DNA of 64,000 nt from Kiritimatiellia bacterium (lineage in GTDB: Bacteria; Verrucomicrobiota; Kiritimatiellia; UBA8416; YA12-FULL-48-11). Made by a program: the position numbers and the translations under genes. Position 1 is the stretch's first letter, and each line of letters begins with the position of its first letter. Below are positions 1 to 8,912 of this stretch, one piece after another. The stretch is from positions 769,005 through 833,004 of the forward strand of contig JAQUPZ010000002.1 of the NCBI GenBank assembly GCA_028716365.1, in the 5' to 3' direction. The notes below the pieces were generated by a model. It was not told the origin of the DNA. It saw nothing but the letters and a program-made list of their open reading frames with translations, and ran no database searches.

Positions 1-1341
1 CAGCCATGTCGGCCTTTTAACTGCATAATAATAATTAATTGAAGGTTCAAAGAGCCAATTGATCCCGAATTTAATCTTTCGCAGTCCTCCATGTTGGTAC
101 AAATCAGACTCAACATCTTTAATCATGTCTTTAATATCAGCGTCATATTTCCAGACAAGCGAATGATCCAGATTCACATTTTTCCCGGTGTGCCAGGTAG
201 CCCCGACAGCCAAACTCACCAGGAGACAGGCCGCTGCAGTCCGTACAATGGTCCTCCCCGAAGACAGGAAGTACTCCGCAAGCAGGATACACATCACCCC
301 GAAATACAGGAGGAAGTGGAATGCAGTTCTGTCAATCGGATACGGCGTGCCGAAAACAAAATGCTGGAACAGAACAACGGCCGCAGTAACCGACGCAATC
401 AGCGACACAAGCAGAAGGTCCATCGAACCCCGACGCAACTTCCCCATTAATTGCAGGGCCAGAATCGAAACCACAAGGACAATGACAAAAACCACCAACA
501 CCTTTATTACCGCCACATAAACTGGCAGACAGGAACAATTATAGCCGGCGCTGGTTATCAAAGAAACAACCGTATCACGCCAGAACCCTGACTGGCCTCC
601 ATAATAGAGCGCTTTTTCCTTATACAAATTCAAGCCCACAGGGATAAGGACCAGCAGCATTAGAATGATATGTTTGTAGAAAAAGTCTGTTCCTGCGGCA
701 ACCTGCCTGACAATCCCGGCAAGACCGGAATTTTTGTCCCGCCTGGAACGAACCAGTGCATCTGCGAGAAGATATGCGCCCAGAATCCCGGCAAGGAAAT
801 TAAGAAATGAAAGGTTTGCGAACGCCGCAAACCCCGCACACCAGAAGGCGGCCAGAATATCCCTATGGCCCCTATCTTCTTTCCTCATACCCCGCATGAA
901 AAAGAAAATACCCAGCATCATCAGAGCCATGGCAATGCCGTACCCCCTGGCAAGCGAAAAGAAATCCAGAACAAAAGGGTTCATATTCAGAACAAGAAAA
1001 GCACTTATAAAGAGAACGGGATTTGAGAAGCGCCGGCGGATAAAAAGAAACACAGCCAGCATAAAGACGGCATGGAACAGCACATTCGGTAATCTCAACG
1101 CTAATTCACTGTTGCCAAACAGTTTTGAGGAACAATACATGAGGATTGTGTTCAAGAAATGATTATTGGCGCTGTAACAATCCATCAGTGAAGATGCGCC
1201 GTTCAGCAGAAACAACAGATAAGTCACACCCTCATCATGCACGAACGGCAAACGATATGCCCGTATTCCCGTATATGTCATCAAACAGACCGAAATCCCA
1301 ATCATGACCGCTGTTGTTCTGTTTCTCATATCCACAAACAT
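1..1341 (-). CDS. GT-C type membrane glycosyltransferase, 3' end cut off by window edge
   Basis: An open frame of 447 codons runs from an ATG at 1341 to the left edge without a stop, so the C-terminus is missing. The protein starts MFVDMRNRTT and is a polytopic membrane protein with roughly nine or more hydrophobic segments. Near residue 30 an HDEG motif follows the first membrane helix, and about 25 residues later comes NNHFLNT. An acidic pair in the first external loop followed by an N/H-rich stretch is typical of GT39/ArnT-like GT-C enzymes, which move sugars from polyprenyl phosphate to an acceptor on the outer face of the inner membrane. A GGGAAG ribosome site lies about 10 nt before the ATG; a second in-frame ATG at 1329 is possible. 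Acceptor and sugar cannot be told. Confidence 0.6.
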   Translation of the reverse strand, partial: MFVDMRNRTTAVMIGISVCLMTYTGIRAYRLPFVHDEGVTYLLFLLNGASSLMDCYSANNHFLNTILMYCSSKLFGNSELALRLPNVLFHAVFMLAVFLFIRRRFSNPVLFISAFLVLNMNPFVLDFFSLARGYGIAMALMMLGIFFFMRGMRKEDRGHRDILAAFWCAGFAAFANLSFLNFLAGILGAYLLADALVRSRRDKNSGLAGIVRQVAAGTDFFYKHIILMLLVLIPVGLNLYKEKALYYGGQSGFWRDTVVSLITSAGYNCSCLPVYVAVIKVLVVFVIVLVVSILALQLMGKLRRGSMDLLLVSLIASVTAAVVLFQHFVFGTPYPIDRTAFHFLLYFGVMCILLAEYFLSSGRTIVRTAAACLLVSLAVGATWHTGKNVNLDHSLVWKYDADIKDMIKDVESDLYQHGGLRKIKFGINWLFEPSINYYYAVKRPTWL

Positions 1342-1545
1342 AATATAACTTCCCGTAAAATATAAAACATTAATACATCAGCCCCATGAAGATCTGCGGG
1401 CCAAAATCTGCAGTGATGTGAAGCTTGTGCGATTATTTGAGACTTGCGTCATTAGAATCCACTGTAATCGCCATTGATAAGACTCCCGCTAGTTCGTATA
1501 ATGGCCAAGAATAGATATAGTAGTTTAGGCTGCAAGTCATACCTA

Positions 1546-1575
1546 ATGGTTTAGGCGGCATGCCGTCTAAACCAT
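1546..1575. repeat. 30-bp near-perfect palindrome
   Basis: The two 15-nt arms meet at GCATGC with no loop; only one pair (1555/1566) is not Watson-Crick and would be G-U in RNA. It sits between the divergent glycosyltransferase gene (minus) and the small membrane-protein gene (plus), ending 18 nt before the ATG at 1593. It has no T-tract, so it is more likely an operator, a leader hairpin or a mobile-repeat remnant than an intrinsic terminator. Confidence 0.7.
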
Positions 1576-1592
1576 GTTGGGCTCTAAGAAGA

Positions 1593-2027
1593 ATGAACAA
1601 GAAAGGTAAAATTGCCAATCTGACAACGACAATCCGTCGTGAACGTAAGTTCGTCCTATCCATTCTTGTCGTCCTGATTGGTGTTCATGTAAGTCTCGTC
1701 TTCTATTGGTTGAAAACAGGTCTTAATCGAGTCGGTCAGAACATTGCAAACACGCACATACCTTCTGATGCATCTCTTGAGGATGTCAGGAATGTCGCCG
1801 TGCAAAATTGTATCCAAATTGTCACATCTTTCTATCATGTTTCATTCGAAGTCACCTTGTTGCTTTTTTGGATCTTCTGCCTGATCATTTGTTTCCTTTT
1901 TCGACGACAAGAACAACTTTTGTTGATGCTTGCAGATGAATGGTCACAAGAAAAAGAATGTAAGCCCAACAATGTCTCGGATGCGACTTCGAGTTCCGCG
2001 GCGGAACCCTCAGCGCATCAAGACTGA
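1593..2027 (+). CDS. Small two-helix membrane protein, unknown function
   Basis: A 144-residue frame starting MNKKGKI with a basic N-terminus, one hydrophobic helix at about residues 20-40 (FVLSILVVLIGVHVSLVFYW), a soluble loop of about 60 residues, and a second very hydrophobic helix at about 90-110 followed by RRQEQ. The C-terminal 35 residues are acidic and Ser/Ala rich, so probably disordered. I recognise no family. The start is chosen because the upstream part of the frame (MPSKPCWALRR) comes from the 1546-1575 palindrome and has no ribosome site; AAGAAG just before 1593 is weak. It stands alone between two unrelated transcription units. An in-frame hydrophobic segment follows the stop (see 2028-2168). 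Confidence 0.5.
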   Translation: MNKKGKIANLTTTIRRERKFVLSILVVLIGVHVSLVFYWLKTGLNRVGQNIANTHIPSDASLEDVRNVAVQNCIQIVTSFYHVSFEVTLLLFWIFCLIICFLFRRQEQLLLMLADEWSQEKECKPNNVSDATSSSAAEPSAHQD

Positions 2028-2168
2028 CGTCTATCAGGGACAACCCTTAACGTAATCTTCCTGCTATTGTTGCCAAATGTAGTTTATTTCTACCTGAAGA
2101 CCGATTTAGAAACTATTCTGGAAAGTCATGACGATATTTATGCAAAAAACGATATTTACCATGCCTGA
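2028..2168 (+). pseudogene. In-frame membrane-helix fragment after the stop of the previous gene
   Basis: Directly after the TGA at 2025-2027 the same frame stays open for 46 codons to a TGA at 2166-2168. It encodes a convincing hydrophobic helix (VIFLLLLPNVVYFYL) followed by KTDLETILESHDD. The pattern helix-FY-LKT-L resembles the first helix region of the gene just upstream (FYWLKTGL). It has no ATG with a ribosome site. I read it as the remnant of a tandem paralogue; chance is the alternative. Confidence 0.3.
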
Positions 2169-2456
2169 ATAATCGTAAAAATCCCCGTAACTATTAAACT
2201 TTTCAAAAATTCATAAAAAAACAGAAAATTCTTCTTGTAACCAACATGCTACTTCGATATTAACATTTCGTTAATTGTGTAACGATTTCTTCGTGCACAA
2301 CCCTCCTTACAGATCCGGGGATCGCATAACGACGAAGGTTCCAGACCCCCTGCTGACCACTGTAATCGAATGTGTGGAAACATCGTAATATTGTTTGAAG
2401 GTTGTTTTTTGACATTGATGGGTGCCGCGAAGAGTTAACAGATACAAAGTTAAATT
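2169..2456 (+). promoter_or_regulatory. Upstream region of the hydrogenase cluster, weak promoter
   Basis: No coding sequence is seen in these 288 bases. A TTGACA box at 2409-2414 is a good -35 element, but the -10 opposite it is poor (GAGTTA at 2432-2437, or TTAACA at 2435-2440). The hydrogenase ATG follows at 2457, so if used the leader would be very short. The rest is AT-rich at 2190-2290. No riboswitch or clear operator is recognised. Confidence 0.3.
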
Positions 2457-3896
2457 ATGGACAATGAACTCATAGTTTTCCTGCTTGTATGCATACCCCT
2501 GGCGGGTTCGTTCCTTCTCCCCCTTGTCCGCCTGATCTCCGAAGAAACCCGGAACCTTACGGCATTACTCCTGGTACTCGCATCACTTGTCGCCAGCCTT
2601 TTCATGATGCCTGTTGTATTGACCGGCGAAACAGTCACAGTTCAGCTTGCCGGCGTTAACCTTTTTTATGCTGATAAACTGGCTGTATTCATGGCTTTTG
2701 TTTCGTCGCTTGTCGGCTCCATAATCGTACTTTATTCCTTCGGATACATCAGTCATTACGAGCACCGCGATGAATATTACTTTATGGTTGTCCTGTTTCT
2801 TGGCGCCATGATGGGCCTGATCTTCTCCCGTAATCTTCTCGCTCTATACCTGTTCTGGGAAATCACGGCCATAGCTTGCTGGCGCTTGATCGGTTTCTTC
2901 CGTGACAGGAACTATGTCGTCAAGGCTGATAAAGCTTTCCTTGTCACTGTTTTTGGTGCATTAATGATGCTTCTTGGCTTCATCATGATCGGAACACAAA
3001 CCGGTTCCTTCGATATTGGAATTATCAAGAAGGTTCTCGCGGGGAAACACCTGCCCAACATAGCAGTTATGCTGATTCTTCTGGGTATTCTTTCGAAATC
3101 AGCCACTGTTCCCCTTCACACCTGGCTGCCGGATGCCGGTGTTGCGCCTTCGCCAGTCACTGCCCTTCTCCATGCCGCTGTACTGGTTAAAATCGGTGTG
3201 TATGTCTATGCGCGTTTATTTGTTGCATCATTCGACATTGACGAGATATGGCATACGATCGTGCCAATAATCGCGGGAGTCAGCGCGCTGGTTTCTGCAG
3301 GCGCGGCGCTGGTTGAGACCGACCTTAAACGGATCATCGCCTATTCCACCATCAGTCAGCTTGGTTTCATTTTTCTCGGTCTTGCCATTGGTAATAATAT
3401 CGGCATAGTGGGCGGCCTTCTTTATATATTGATGCACAGTATAGCCAAGGGCGGGTTGTTCTTGTGCGCAGGTATAGTGGAACAGAACGCGAAAACAAAG
3501 GACATTACCAGGCTTGGCGGGCTGATTTCCGTAATGCCGATCACTGCAATCTCGTTTATTCTCTGCGCATTTTCCGTAATGGGAATACCCCCATTCGGTG
3601 GTTTCTTCGGCAAGTATATGGTAATTGCCGGGGCACTCAGCGGGGATAAAATGTTTATTGCCATGTTGTTCCTGGTTGGCGCATTCATGACAATCATTTA
3701 TTTATTCCGCGTTTTTGTAATGATATTTCTTGGAGAATCGAAGCTTTCACTGCAAAACATCAGAGAAGGCTCTAACGTCATGGTTTTCAGCGTTGCCCTG
3801 CTGGCAATGTTATCGGTGGCCAGCGGTATCTTCATAAAGTTCCCGTTTGATTTCGTACAGTCCGCGGTCAGGCAAATGACGGGAGGGCTGCTATGA
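2457..3896 (+). CDS. Group 4 hydrogenase antiporter-like subunit (NuoM/N type), first of three
   Basis: A 479-residue protein made almost entirely of about 14 membrane helices, of the proton-translocating Mrp/complex I antiporter family (proton_antipo_M). Visible hallmarks are the glutamate in LFWEITAIACW (about residue 140), the KSATVPLHTWLPDA segment with its lysine and histidine (about 215-230), and DLKRIIAYSTISQLG (about 285-300). In complex I-like enzymes this subunit pumps H+ or Na+ as the hydrophilic arm transfers electrons. It opens the operon and its stop overlaps the next start by ATGA (3893-3896), so translation is coupled. NuoM, NuoN, MbhH and EchA are all homologous and cannot be separated by eye. 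Confidence 0.85.
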   Translation: MDNELIVFLLVCIPLAGSFLLPLVRLISEETRNLTALLLVLASLVASLFMMPVVLTGETVTVQLAGVNLFYADKLAVFMAFVSSLVGSIIVLYSFGYISHYEHRDEYYFMVVLFLGAMMGLIFSRNLLALYLFWEITAIACWRLIGFFRDRNYVVKADKAFLVTVFGALMMLLGFIMIGTQTGSFDIGIIKKVLAGKHLPNIAVMLILLGILSKSATVPLHTWLPDAGVAPSPVTALLHAAVLVKIGVYVYARLFVASFDIDEIWHTIVPIIAGVSALVSAGAALVETDLKRIIAYSTISQLGFIFLGLAIGNNIGIVGGLLYILMHSIAKGGLFLCAGIVEQNAKTKDITRLGGLISVMPITAISFILCAFSVMGIPPFGGFFGKYMVIAGALSGDKMFIAMLFLVGAFMTIIYLFRVFVMIFLGESKLSLQNIREGSNVMVFSVALLAMLSVASGIFIKFPFDFVQSAVRQMTGGLL

Positions 3897-5743
3897 TTCC
3901 AGCTTATATTAAAATAATGCCGATAATATTCCCTGTATTCGCCGGTTTAGCCGTACTGATGCTGGAAAAAAAGAGAAATGAAATAATGTGCGCATGGACG
4001 TGTTTCATTGCCACTGCCATAAACCTGCTTCTCTGCGCTTCAATGTTCGGGAAAGAATGGGATTTGATCGTGCCATGGGGTGGCATGTTTGACTTCAACT
4101 TCTCGCTGCGCCTTTATCATTTCAGCTCGTTCATACTGCTCGCATCGGCCGGTTTCGGGTTTCTGATCTCGCTTTACTCGTTCTCTTTTATGAACGGTAA
4201 AGAAAAGATCAATCAGTTCTATTCCTACTTTCTCATAACGATCGGTTTGGTCAATGGGGCAGTATTGGCCGATAACCTGATTGTAATGCTCTTTTTCTGG
4301 GAAGGTCTGTTGCTGACGCTGTTTGGAATGATCGTTATCGGCAACAAGACGGCTTTCCGAACGGCAATCAAAGCGTTTATTATTTCCGGCATTGCGGACC
4401 TTTGCATGATGGTCGGAATTGCACTTACGATCCATTTAGCCGGCACAATGTCGATGTCGGAAATTCACTTGCAGATTTCATCCAAGACCGCCGCTGCTGC
4501 GTTCCTTTTCCTTATGATTGGCGCTATTGCCAAAGCCGGCTCAATGCCGTTCCACAGTTGGATTCCTGATGCCGCAATTGATGCGCCGCTTCCATTCATG
4601 GCGTTGATTCCTGCCGCCCTTGAAAAACTTCTGGGTATTTATTTCCTGGCGAGAATATCACTGGATTTGTTCAAAATCGGCACCAATTCCCTGTTGTCAA
4701 CAATCATGATGACCGTCGGCTGTATCACGATCCTGCTCGCAGTGATGATGGCGCTGATACAAAAAGATTATAAGCGCCTGCTATCTTTTCACGCCATCAG
4801 TCAGGTTGGTTATATGATTCTTGGAATCGGCACAGCTGTGCCGGCAGGAATTGTCGGTGGTATCTTCCATATGATCAACCATGCAATGTATAAAAGTTGC
4901 TTATTCCTTACAGGCGGATCGGTCGAAAAACAGACTGGTACTACTGACCTGACAAAACTTGGCGGAATTGCTTCAAAGATGCCGATAACGTTTGTTTGTT
5001 TCATTGTGGCAGCAGCATCAATTTGCGGCGTACCCCCATTTAACGGGTTCTTCTCGAAAGAACTGGTCTATGACGGTGCGCTGGAACGCGGCAGGCTGTT
5101 TTATTTTGCCGCTGTATTGGGATCGTTCTTTACTGCGGCTTCATTCCTGAAACTCGGCCATGCGGCATTTCTCGGCAAATCGCCGGATGATACGGCGCAC
5201 ATCAAGGAAGCCCCCCTTCCCATGTTAATTCCCATGATTACTATTGCCGCCCTGTGTATTTTCTTCGGTGTCTGGAATTATTTCCCTCTCAGGGTATTTA
5301 TCCAGCCAATCCTTGGCGAACACAGGCTTGAAGGACATGATTTTGCAGGTATGCCTACCAACGTGATGCTGATCGTTGTAACACTGGTGGTAATTATCGG
5401 GTCAATCATGAATCATATCTGGGGCGCGGAAAAATCAGGGAGTGGACTTGGCGCCGCCGACCACATCCATGACGCACCATTGCTGCATACAATTTACGAT
5501 AAAGCCGAACAGCGCATGTTTGATCCATACGAGATTGGCATGAAATTTGCCAGCTGGCTTGCAAAAGTAACCATGTCCATCGATAAAGTTATCGATTATA
5601 TCTACAACGTAGTTGTTGTTGAATTTACCTACGCATTCACAGGTTTTATCAGAAGGCTCCACTCTGGAAGTTATGCCCTTTATGTTGTCTGGTCGCTTCT
5701 TGGAACATTGATCGTTGTACTTTATATAATGAGGAAAATATAA
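3893..5743 (+). CDS. Group 4 hydrogenase antiporter-like subunit (NuoL type)
   Basis: 616 residues, the usual length of NuoL. The N-terminal 500 residues carry about 14-15 helices with the antiporter signatures FFWEGLLLTLFG (glutamate, about residue 135), KAGSMPFHSWIPDA (about 215-230) and DYKRLLSFHAISQVG (about 290-305). The last 100 residues hold an amphipathic stretch (DPYEIGMKFASWLAK...) and a final helix, which looks like the lateral helix HL and C-terminal anchor of NuoL. This subunit would be the distal pump of the membrane arm. ATGA coupling to the preceding gene; the next gene starts 1 nt after its stop. Confidence 0.85.
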   Translation: MIPAYIKIMPIIFPVFAGLAVLMLEKKRNEIMCAWTCFIATAINLLLCASMFGKEWDLIVPWGGMFDFNFSLRLYHFSSFILLASAGFGFLISLYSFSFMNGKEKINQFYSYFLITIGLVNGAVLADNLIVMLFFWEGLLLTLFGMIVIGNKTAFRTAIKAFIISGIADLCMMVGIALTIHLAGTMSMSEIHLQISSKTAAAAFLFLMIGAIAKAGSMPFHSWIPDAAIDAPLPFMALIPAALEKLLGIYFLARISLDLFKIGTNSLLSTIMMTVGCITILLAVMMALIQKDYKRLLSFHAISQVGYMILGIGTAVPAGIVGGIFHMINHAMYKSCLFLTGGSVEKQTGTTDLTKLGGIASKMPITFVCFIVAAASICGVPPFNGFFSKELVYDGALERGRLFYFAAVLGSFFTAASFLKLGHAAFLGKSPDDTAHIKEAPLPMLIPMITIAALCIFFGVWNYFPLRVFIQPILGEHRLEGHDFAGMPTNVMLIVVTLVVIIGSIMNHIWGAEKSGSGLGAADHIHDAPLLHTIYDKAEQRMFDPYEIGMKFASWLAKVTMSIDKVIDYIYNVVVVEFTYAFTGFIRRLHSGSYALYVVWSLLGTLIVVLYIMRKI

Positions 5744-5744
5744 A

Positions 5745-7175
5745 ATGTCAGTTTTACTGATACTGGTACCGCTTGCGGCAGTTCTTATAATGAATCTGCC
5801 TTTGCACAAGCTTATGCGCAAGCTGGCATTCTGGGTGGGACTGGTACTTTGCATGCTTCAGGCTGTGCTCATTATCCGCATGCCCATTGGATTCTGGAAT
5901 ACACAACCTGATTTGCTCTACCGACTACTTCTCTTTAGACCATTTACCGACAATCTGGCCTTCGTGATGTTCCTGTCCATTGCCATCGTAGGTTTTGTTT
6001 CACTGCTTGTAGCACGTTATGCCATTGAAAATGATGGCAGTAAATTATTTAACTTTACCAACCTCCTTCTGCTTGCAATGGCTGGAATGAATGGCCTGGT
6101 GGTCTCAAGGGATCTTTTCTCCCTCTACGTCTTTCTGGAAGTATCAGCTGTTGCATCCTTCATATTAATCGCGTTCAACAACGGAAAAGATGCTCTCGAA
6201 GGCACATTCAAATACCTGGTTCTTTCTGCCGTTGCCACGGCGATGATCCTTTCAGCCATCGGCTTGTTAATGACTGTAACCGGCAGTGTTTCATTCAAAA
6301 CCCTTTCGTCGGTCATGGGGCCAAATAGCGGTAATCCAGTTGTTCTTCTGGCAGTTGCCCTTCTGCTGGGTGGCCTCTTTATTAAAAGCGGTCTTGTCCC
6401 CTTTCATGGATGGGTACCTGATGCATATTCATCAGCGCCTTCCGCCACGTCTATATTGCTGGCAGGAATTGTCACCAAGACGACCGGTGTTTATGCACTA
6501 ATAAGGGTCGTTACCAAAATGAATCTGTTGACACATCAAGTACAGGTCCTGGTCATGGCAGTTGCCGCAGTTTCGATTGTTGTCGGTGCGCTTGCTGCTC
6601 TCGGCCAGAGCGATTTCAAGAGAATGCTGGCCTATTCCAGCATAAGCCAGGTTGGCTACATCATTCTTGGACTTGGAATTGGATCAAACCTTGCTCTTGC
6701 CGGGGCAGTATTCCATTTATTCAATCATGCAATTTTCAAGTCATTACTTTTCGTCAATGCGGCCGCCGTAGAAAAACAGACTGGCACACGCAACATGGAC
6801 ATTCTTGGAGGAATTTCAGATAAAATGCCTGTAACCGGCTTTACCTCAGTGATTGCCTTCCTGTCAACTGCTGGAATACCGCCGTTGTCCGGATTCTGGA
6901 GCAAACTGATAATTATTATTGCCGCCTGGAAGGCCGGCTTCCACGTATACGCATTGATCGCAATACTGGCCAGCCTGTTGACCCTTGCCTATTTCCTGTC
7001 AATGCAAAGACGGGTTTTCTTCGGTAAGCTTGCATCCGGATTCGAGGACCTTAAGGAGGCCAATCTCTGGATACTTGTTCCGGCATGCCTGCTGGCAGCC
7101 ATCACCATCGGGCTCGGCCTCTGCATCCCGTGGCTTTTGAATTCATTCCTGCTGCCAATAAGGAGTATTTTATGA
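5745..7175 (+). CDS. Group 4 hydrogenase antiporter-like subunit (NuoN/MrpD type)
   Basis: 476 residues, about 14 membrane helices, third member of the antiporter family in the cluster. Signatures: SLYVFLEVSAVASF (glutamate about residue 133), KSGLVPFHGWVPDAYSSAP (about 210-230), DFKRMLAYSSISQVGY (about 290-305) and GIPPLSGFWSK (about 380). It would form the third ion channel of the membrane arm. Its stop overlaps the next start by ATGA at 7172-7175. Three separate antiporter genes match complex I and exceed the single one of Ech-type enzymes. Confidence 0.85.
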   Translation: MSVLLILVPLAAVLIMNLPLHKLMRKLAFWVGLVLCMLQAVLIIRMPIGFWNTQPDLLYRLLLFRPFTDNLAFVMFLSIAIVGFVSLLVARYAIENDGSKLFNFTNLLLLAMAGMNGLVVSRDLFSLYVFLEVSAVASFILIAFNNGKDALEGTFKYLVLSAVATAMILSAIGLLMTVTGSVSFKTLSSVMGPNSGNPVVLLAVALLLGGLFIKSGLVPFHGWVPDAYSSAPSATSILLAGIVTKTTGVYALIRVVTKMNLLTHQVQVLVMAVAAVSIVVGALAALGQSDFKRMLAYSSISQVGYIILGLGIGSNLALAGAVFHLFNHAIFKSLLFVNAAAVEKQTGTRNMDILGGISDKMPVTGFTSVIAFLSTAGIPPLSGFWSKLIIIIAAWKAGFHVYALIAILASLLTLAYFLSMQRRVFFGKLASGFEDLKEANLWILVPACLLAAITIGLGLCIPWLLNSFLLPIRSIL

Positions 7176-7699
7176 CTTTCGATTTTAACATGATGAATAT
7201 ATTTCTTCTGGCGTTGTTTCTGGCAGCTGGAGTATGGACAGTTCTTACATCCCGTCTGCTTATTTCGGCAATAGGCCTTGCCGTCACAAGTATTATGCTG
7301 ACCATTCTTCTGTTCCTTATGAAAGCACCTCTTGCCGGGGTATTCGAACTCTCTGTGTGTGCCGGACTGATTACAGTGGTTTTCATCAGTACGATAAGCC
7401 TGACCAAGCCCGTGGAAAAATCCGAAGTACTCCAGTTAAAGATGAAAAGGCTGAAACGCTTTGTATTTCTCCCTTTGCTCCTGTTTCTTGCCGCGTGGGT
7501 CCTGTTCGCCAAACCATTACACCTTACCAATCCCGCGCAGGTACCTGTTGAGCAAACCACATTACAGCACGTCCTCTGGTTTGCCAGACGATTTGATCTT
7601 ATTGGTCAGATCCTGATCATTCTTACAGGAGTTTTCGGAGTTATCGTTCTGTTTAAAACAAAAACGGGACAGGCGGAGAAACAAGACAATGAGCGGTGA
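7172..7699 (+). CDS. NuoJ-like membrane subunit of the hydrogenase
   Basis: 175 residues. The start at 7172 is set by ATAAGGAG 9 nt upstream and the ATGA overlap with the preceding stop; a longer frame upstream only reads across the previous gene. Three helices in the first 80 residues (LALFLAAGVWTVLTSRLL, then SAIGLAVTSIMLTILLFLM, then ELSVCAGLITVVFISTISL) match the NuoJ/ND6 fold, including the glutamate in FELSVCAG on helix 3, where the pi-bulge and E-channel residues sit. A charged loop and two more helices follow. It overlaps the NuoK-like gene by 11 nt. Confidence 0.75.
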   Translation: MTFDFNMMNIFLLALFLAAGVWTVLTSRLLISAIGLAVTSIMLTILLFLMKAPLAGVFELSVCAGLITVVFISTISLTKPVEKSEVLQLKMKRLKRFVFLPLLLFLAAWVLFAKPLHLTNPAQVPVEQTTLQHVLWFARRFDLIGQILIILTGVFGVIVLFKTKTGQAEKQDNER

Positions 7700-8009
7700 T
7701 ATGAGTACATTTTTTTCAATAAGTGTTATATTCGCCGTGCTGATGGTTTTCACGGCTCTTTACTGTATACTCACCAGCCGAAACCTCATCAGGATATTGA
7801 TCGGGTTGGAATTGATGACCAAGGCAGTTACCCTGCTCCTTGCCGTTGGCGGTTATGTTTCCGGCCGCATGGCGCTGGCCCAATCATTTATTATTACTTT
7901 AATTGTTATTGAGGTTGTTATTATTGCAGTCGCAGCCGGGATCGTTATCGGTACATACAGGCACACCAACGATCTGGATGCACGCAAATTGAACAGTCTT
8001 AAAGGATAA
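7689..8009 (+). CDS. NuoK/MrpC-like membrane subunit of the hydrogenase
   Basis: 106 residues with three helices, the usual NuoK size. The motif RILIGLELMTKAV (about residues 33-45) contains the buried glutamate conserved in NuoK and MrpC, and a second glutamate sits in LIVIEVVIIAVAAG on helix 3, as in ND4L; both line the proton path next to the E-channel. It overlaps the NuoJ-like gene by 11 nt. An ATG at 7701 would shorten the protein by four residues; GAGAAACAAGAC before 7689 gives only a modest ribosome site. Confidence 0.8.
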   Translation: MSGDMSTFFSISVIFAVLMVFTALYCILTSRNLIRILIGLELMTKAVTLLLAVGGYVSGRMALAQSFIITLIVIEVVIIAVAAGIVIGTYRHTNDLDARKLNSLKG

Positions 8010-8063
8010 CGACAAAACAATCTCTCGCTGATTGCGCAGAGTTTGTGGAGAGAAAAGGAAAAA

Positions 8064-8405
8064 ATGAGTTCGTGGTTATTGTTTACACCTATTACGTTTG
8101 TTGTGGTGATGATCATCATGATGATCATTCTCCGTATTCTTGGAACAGTAGCGCCTTCTGTTAAGACCCCGAAAAACAGCGGCAAGCTGAAGGCTTATGC
8201 ATGCGGAGAAGATGTCAAGAACCACAGGATAGCCCCTGATTACAGTGAATTTTTCCCCTTTGCGTTCTTTTTCACGATTATGCATGTATTGGCGCTGGTT
8301 GTGGCAACTGTTCCCGCTGATGGCGGCAAAGCCGTGGCCGTGATCGCCATTGGTTATGCTTCAGCGCTGGCAATTGGACTTTTTATACTTTTCAGGAGGC
8401 AATAA
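8064..8405 (+). CDS. NuoA-like membrane subunit of the hydrogenase
   Basis: 113 residues from an ATG at 8064 with AAAGGAA 4 nt upstream; an earlier TTG at 8043 lacks a ribosome site. The first helix (residues 2-25) is followed by a hydrophilic loop with KLKAYACGED at about 40-50, the position of the mobile TMH1-2 loop of NuoA/ND3, whose cysteine lies near the quinone cavity in complex I. Two more helices follow, and a PDYSEFFPFAFFF segment precedes helix 2. A NuoA-type subunit in a cluster with intact nickel-iron ligands is not something I can match to the well-studied Mbh, Ech or Hyf enzymes. It abuts the next gene (stop 8405, start 8406). Confidence 0.65.
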   Translation: MSSWLLFTPITFVVVMIIMMIILRILGTVAPSVKTPKNSGKLKAYACGEDVKNHRIAPDYSEFFPFAFFFTIMHVLALVVATVPADGGKAVAVIAIGYASALAIGLFILFRRQ

Positions 8406-8912
8406 ATGAGCTGGCTCGCTAAACTGGTAACATGGGCGCGTATCAAGTCCCCGTGGATTATTCATTTTAACTCCGGCGCATGTAATGCCTGCGATATCGA
8501 AATCGTTGCCTCTCTGACGCCGCGTTTTGATATCGAACGTTTCGGTATACTGCTCAAAGGAACCCCGCGCCATGCAGACGTACTTGTTTGTTCGGGTCCG
8601 GTCACCCGCCAGATCAAGGACAGGCTTATCCGTATTTACGAACAGATGCCTGAACCCAAGTTTGTCGTGGCAGTAGGCACATGCTCGTGTTCAGGCGGAG
8701 TATTTAACGGATGTTATAATGTAATGGGTGGAATCGATACGGTCATACCGGTTTCCGCCTATATTCCCGGTTGCCCTGCCAGCCCGGCCGCCATAATTGA
8801 CGGCGTGGCCAAATTACTCGGCAGTCTCCAAGGCAAGAAACCAGATGAAAAAGCTGAAATCGAAGCAATCGTAAAGAAACCTTTGGAAGCGGAGACGTCT
8901 ACAAATGGCTAA
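8406..8912 (+). CDS. Hydrogenase small subunit, NuoB-like [4Fe-4S] protein
   Basis: 168 residues. Cysteines for the proximal (N2-type) cluster are seen in SGACNACDIE (about residues 23-32), in GTCSCSGG (about 97-104) and in PGCPASP (about 124-130), the spacing of group 4 hydrogenase small subunits (MbhJ, HycG, EchC). Unlike NuoB, which has adjacent cysteines, the first motif is CxxC, as in hydrogenases. It would pass electrons from the ferredoxin-like subunit to the nickel-iron site. The C-terminal 30 residues are charged. Its stop overlaps the next start by 8 nt. Confidence 0.85.
   Translation: MSWLAKLVTWARIKSPWIIHFNSGACNACDIEIVASLTPRFDIERFGILLKGTPRHADVLVCSGPVTRQIKDRLIRIYEQMPEPKFVVAVGTCSCSGGVFNGCYNVMGGIDTVIPVSAYIPGCPASPAAIIDGVAKLLGSLQGKKPDEKAEIEAIVKKPLEAETSTNG

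Noticed and set aside
332..1162. Open frames of 68-142 residues on both strands at the left edge
   Set aside because: They lie inside the longer open frame of the partial glycosyltransferase and have basic, non-protein-like composition.
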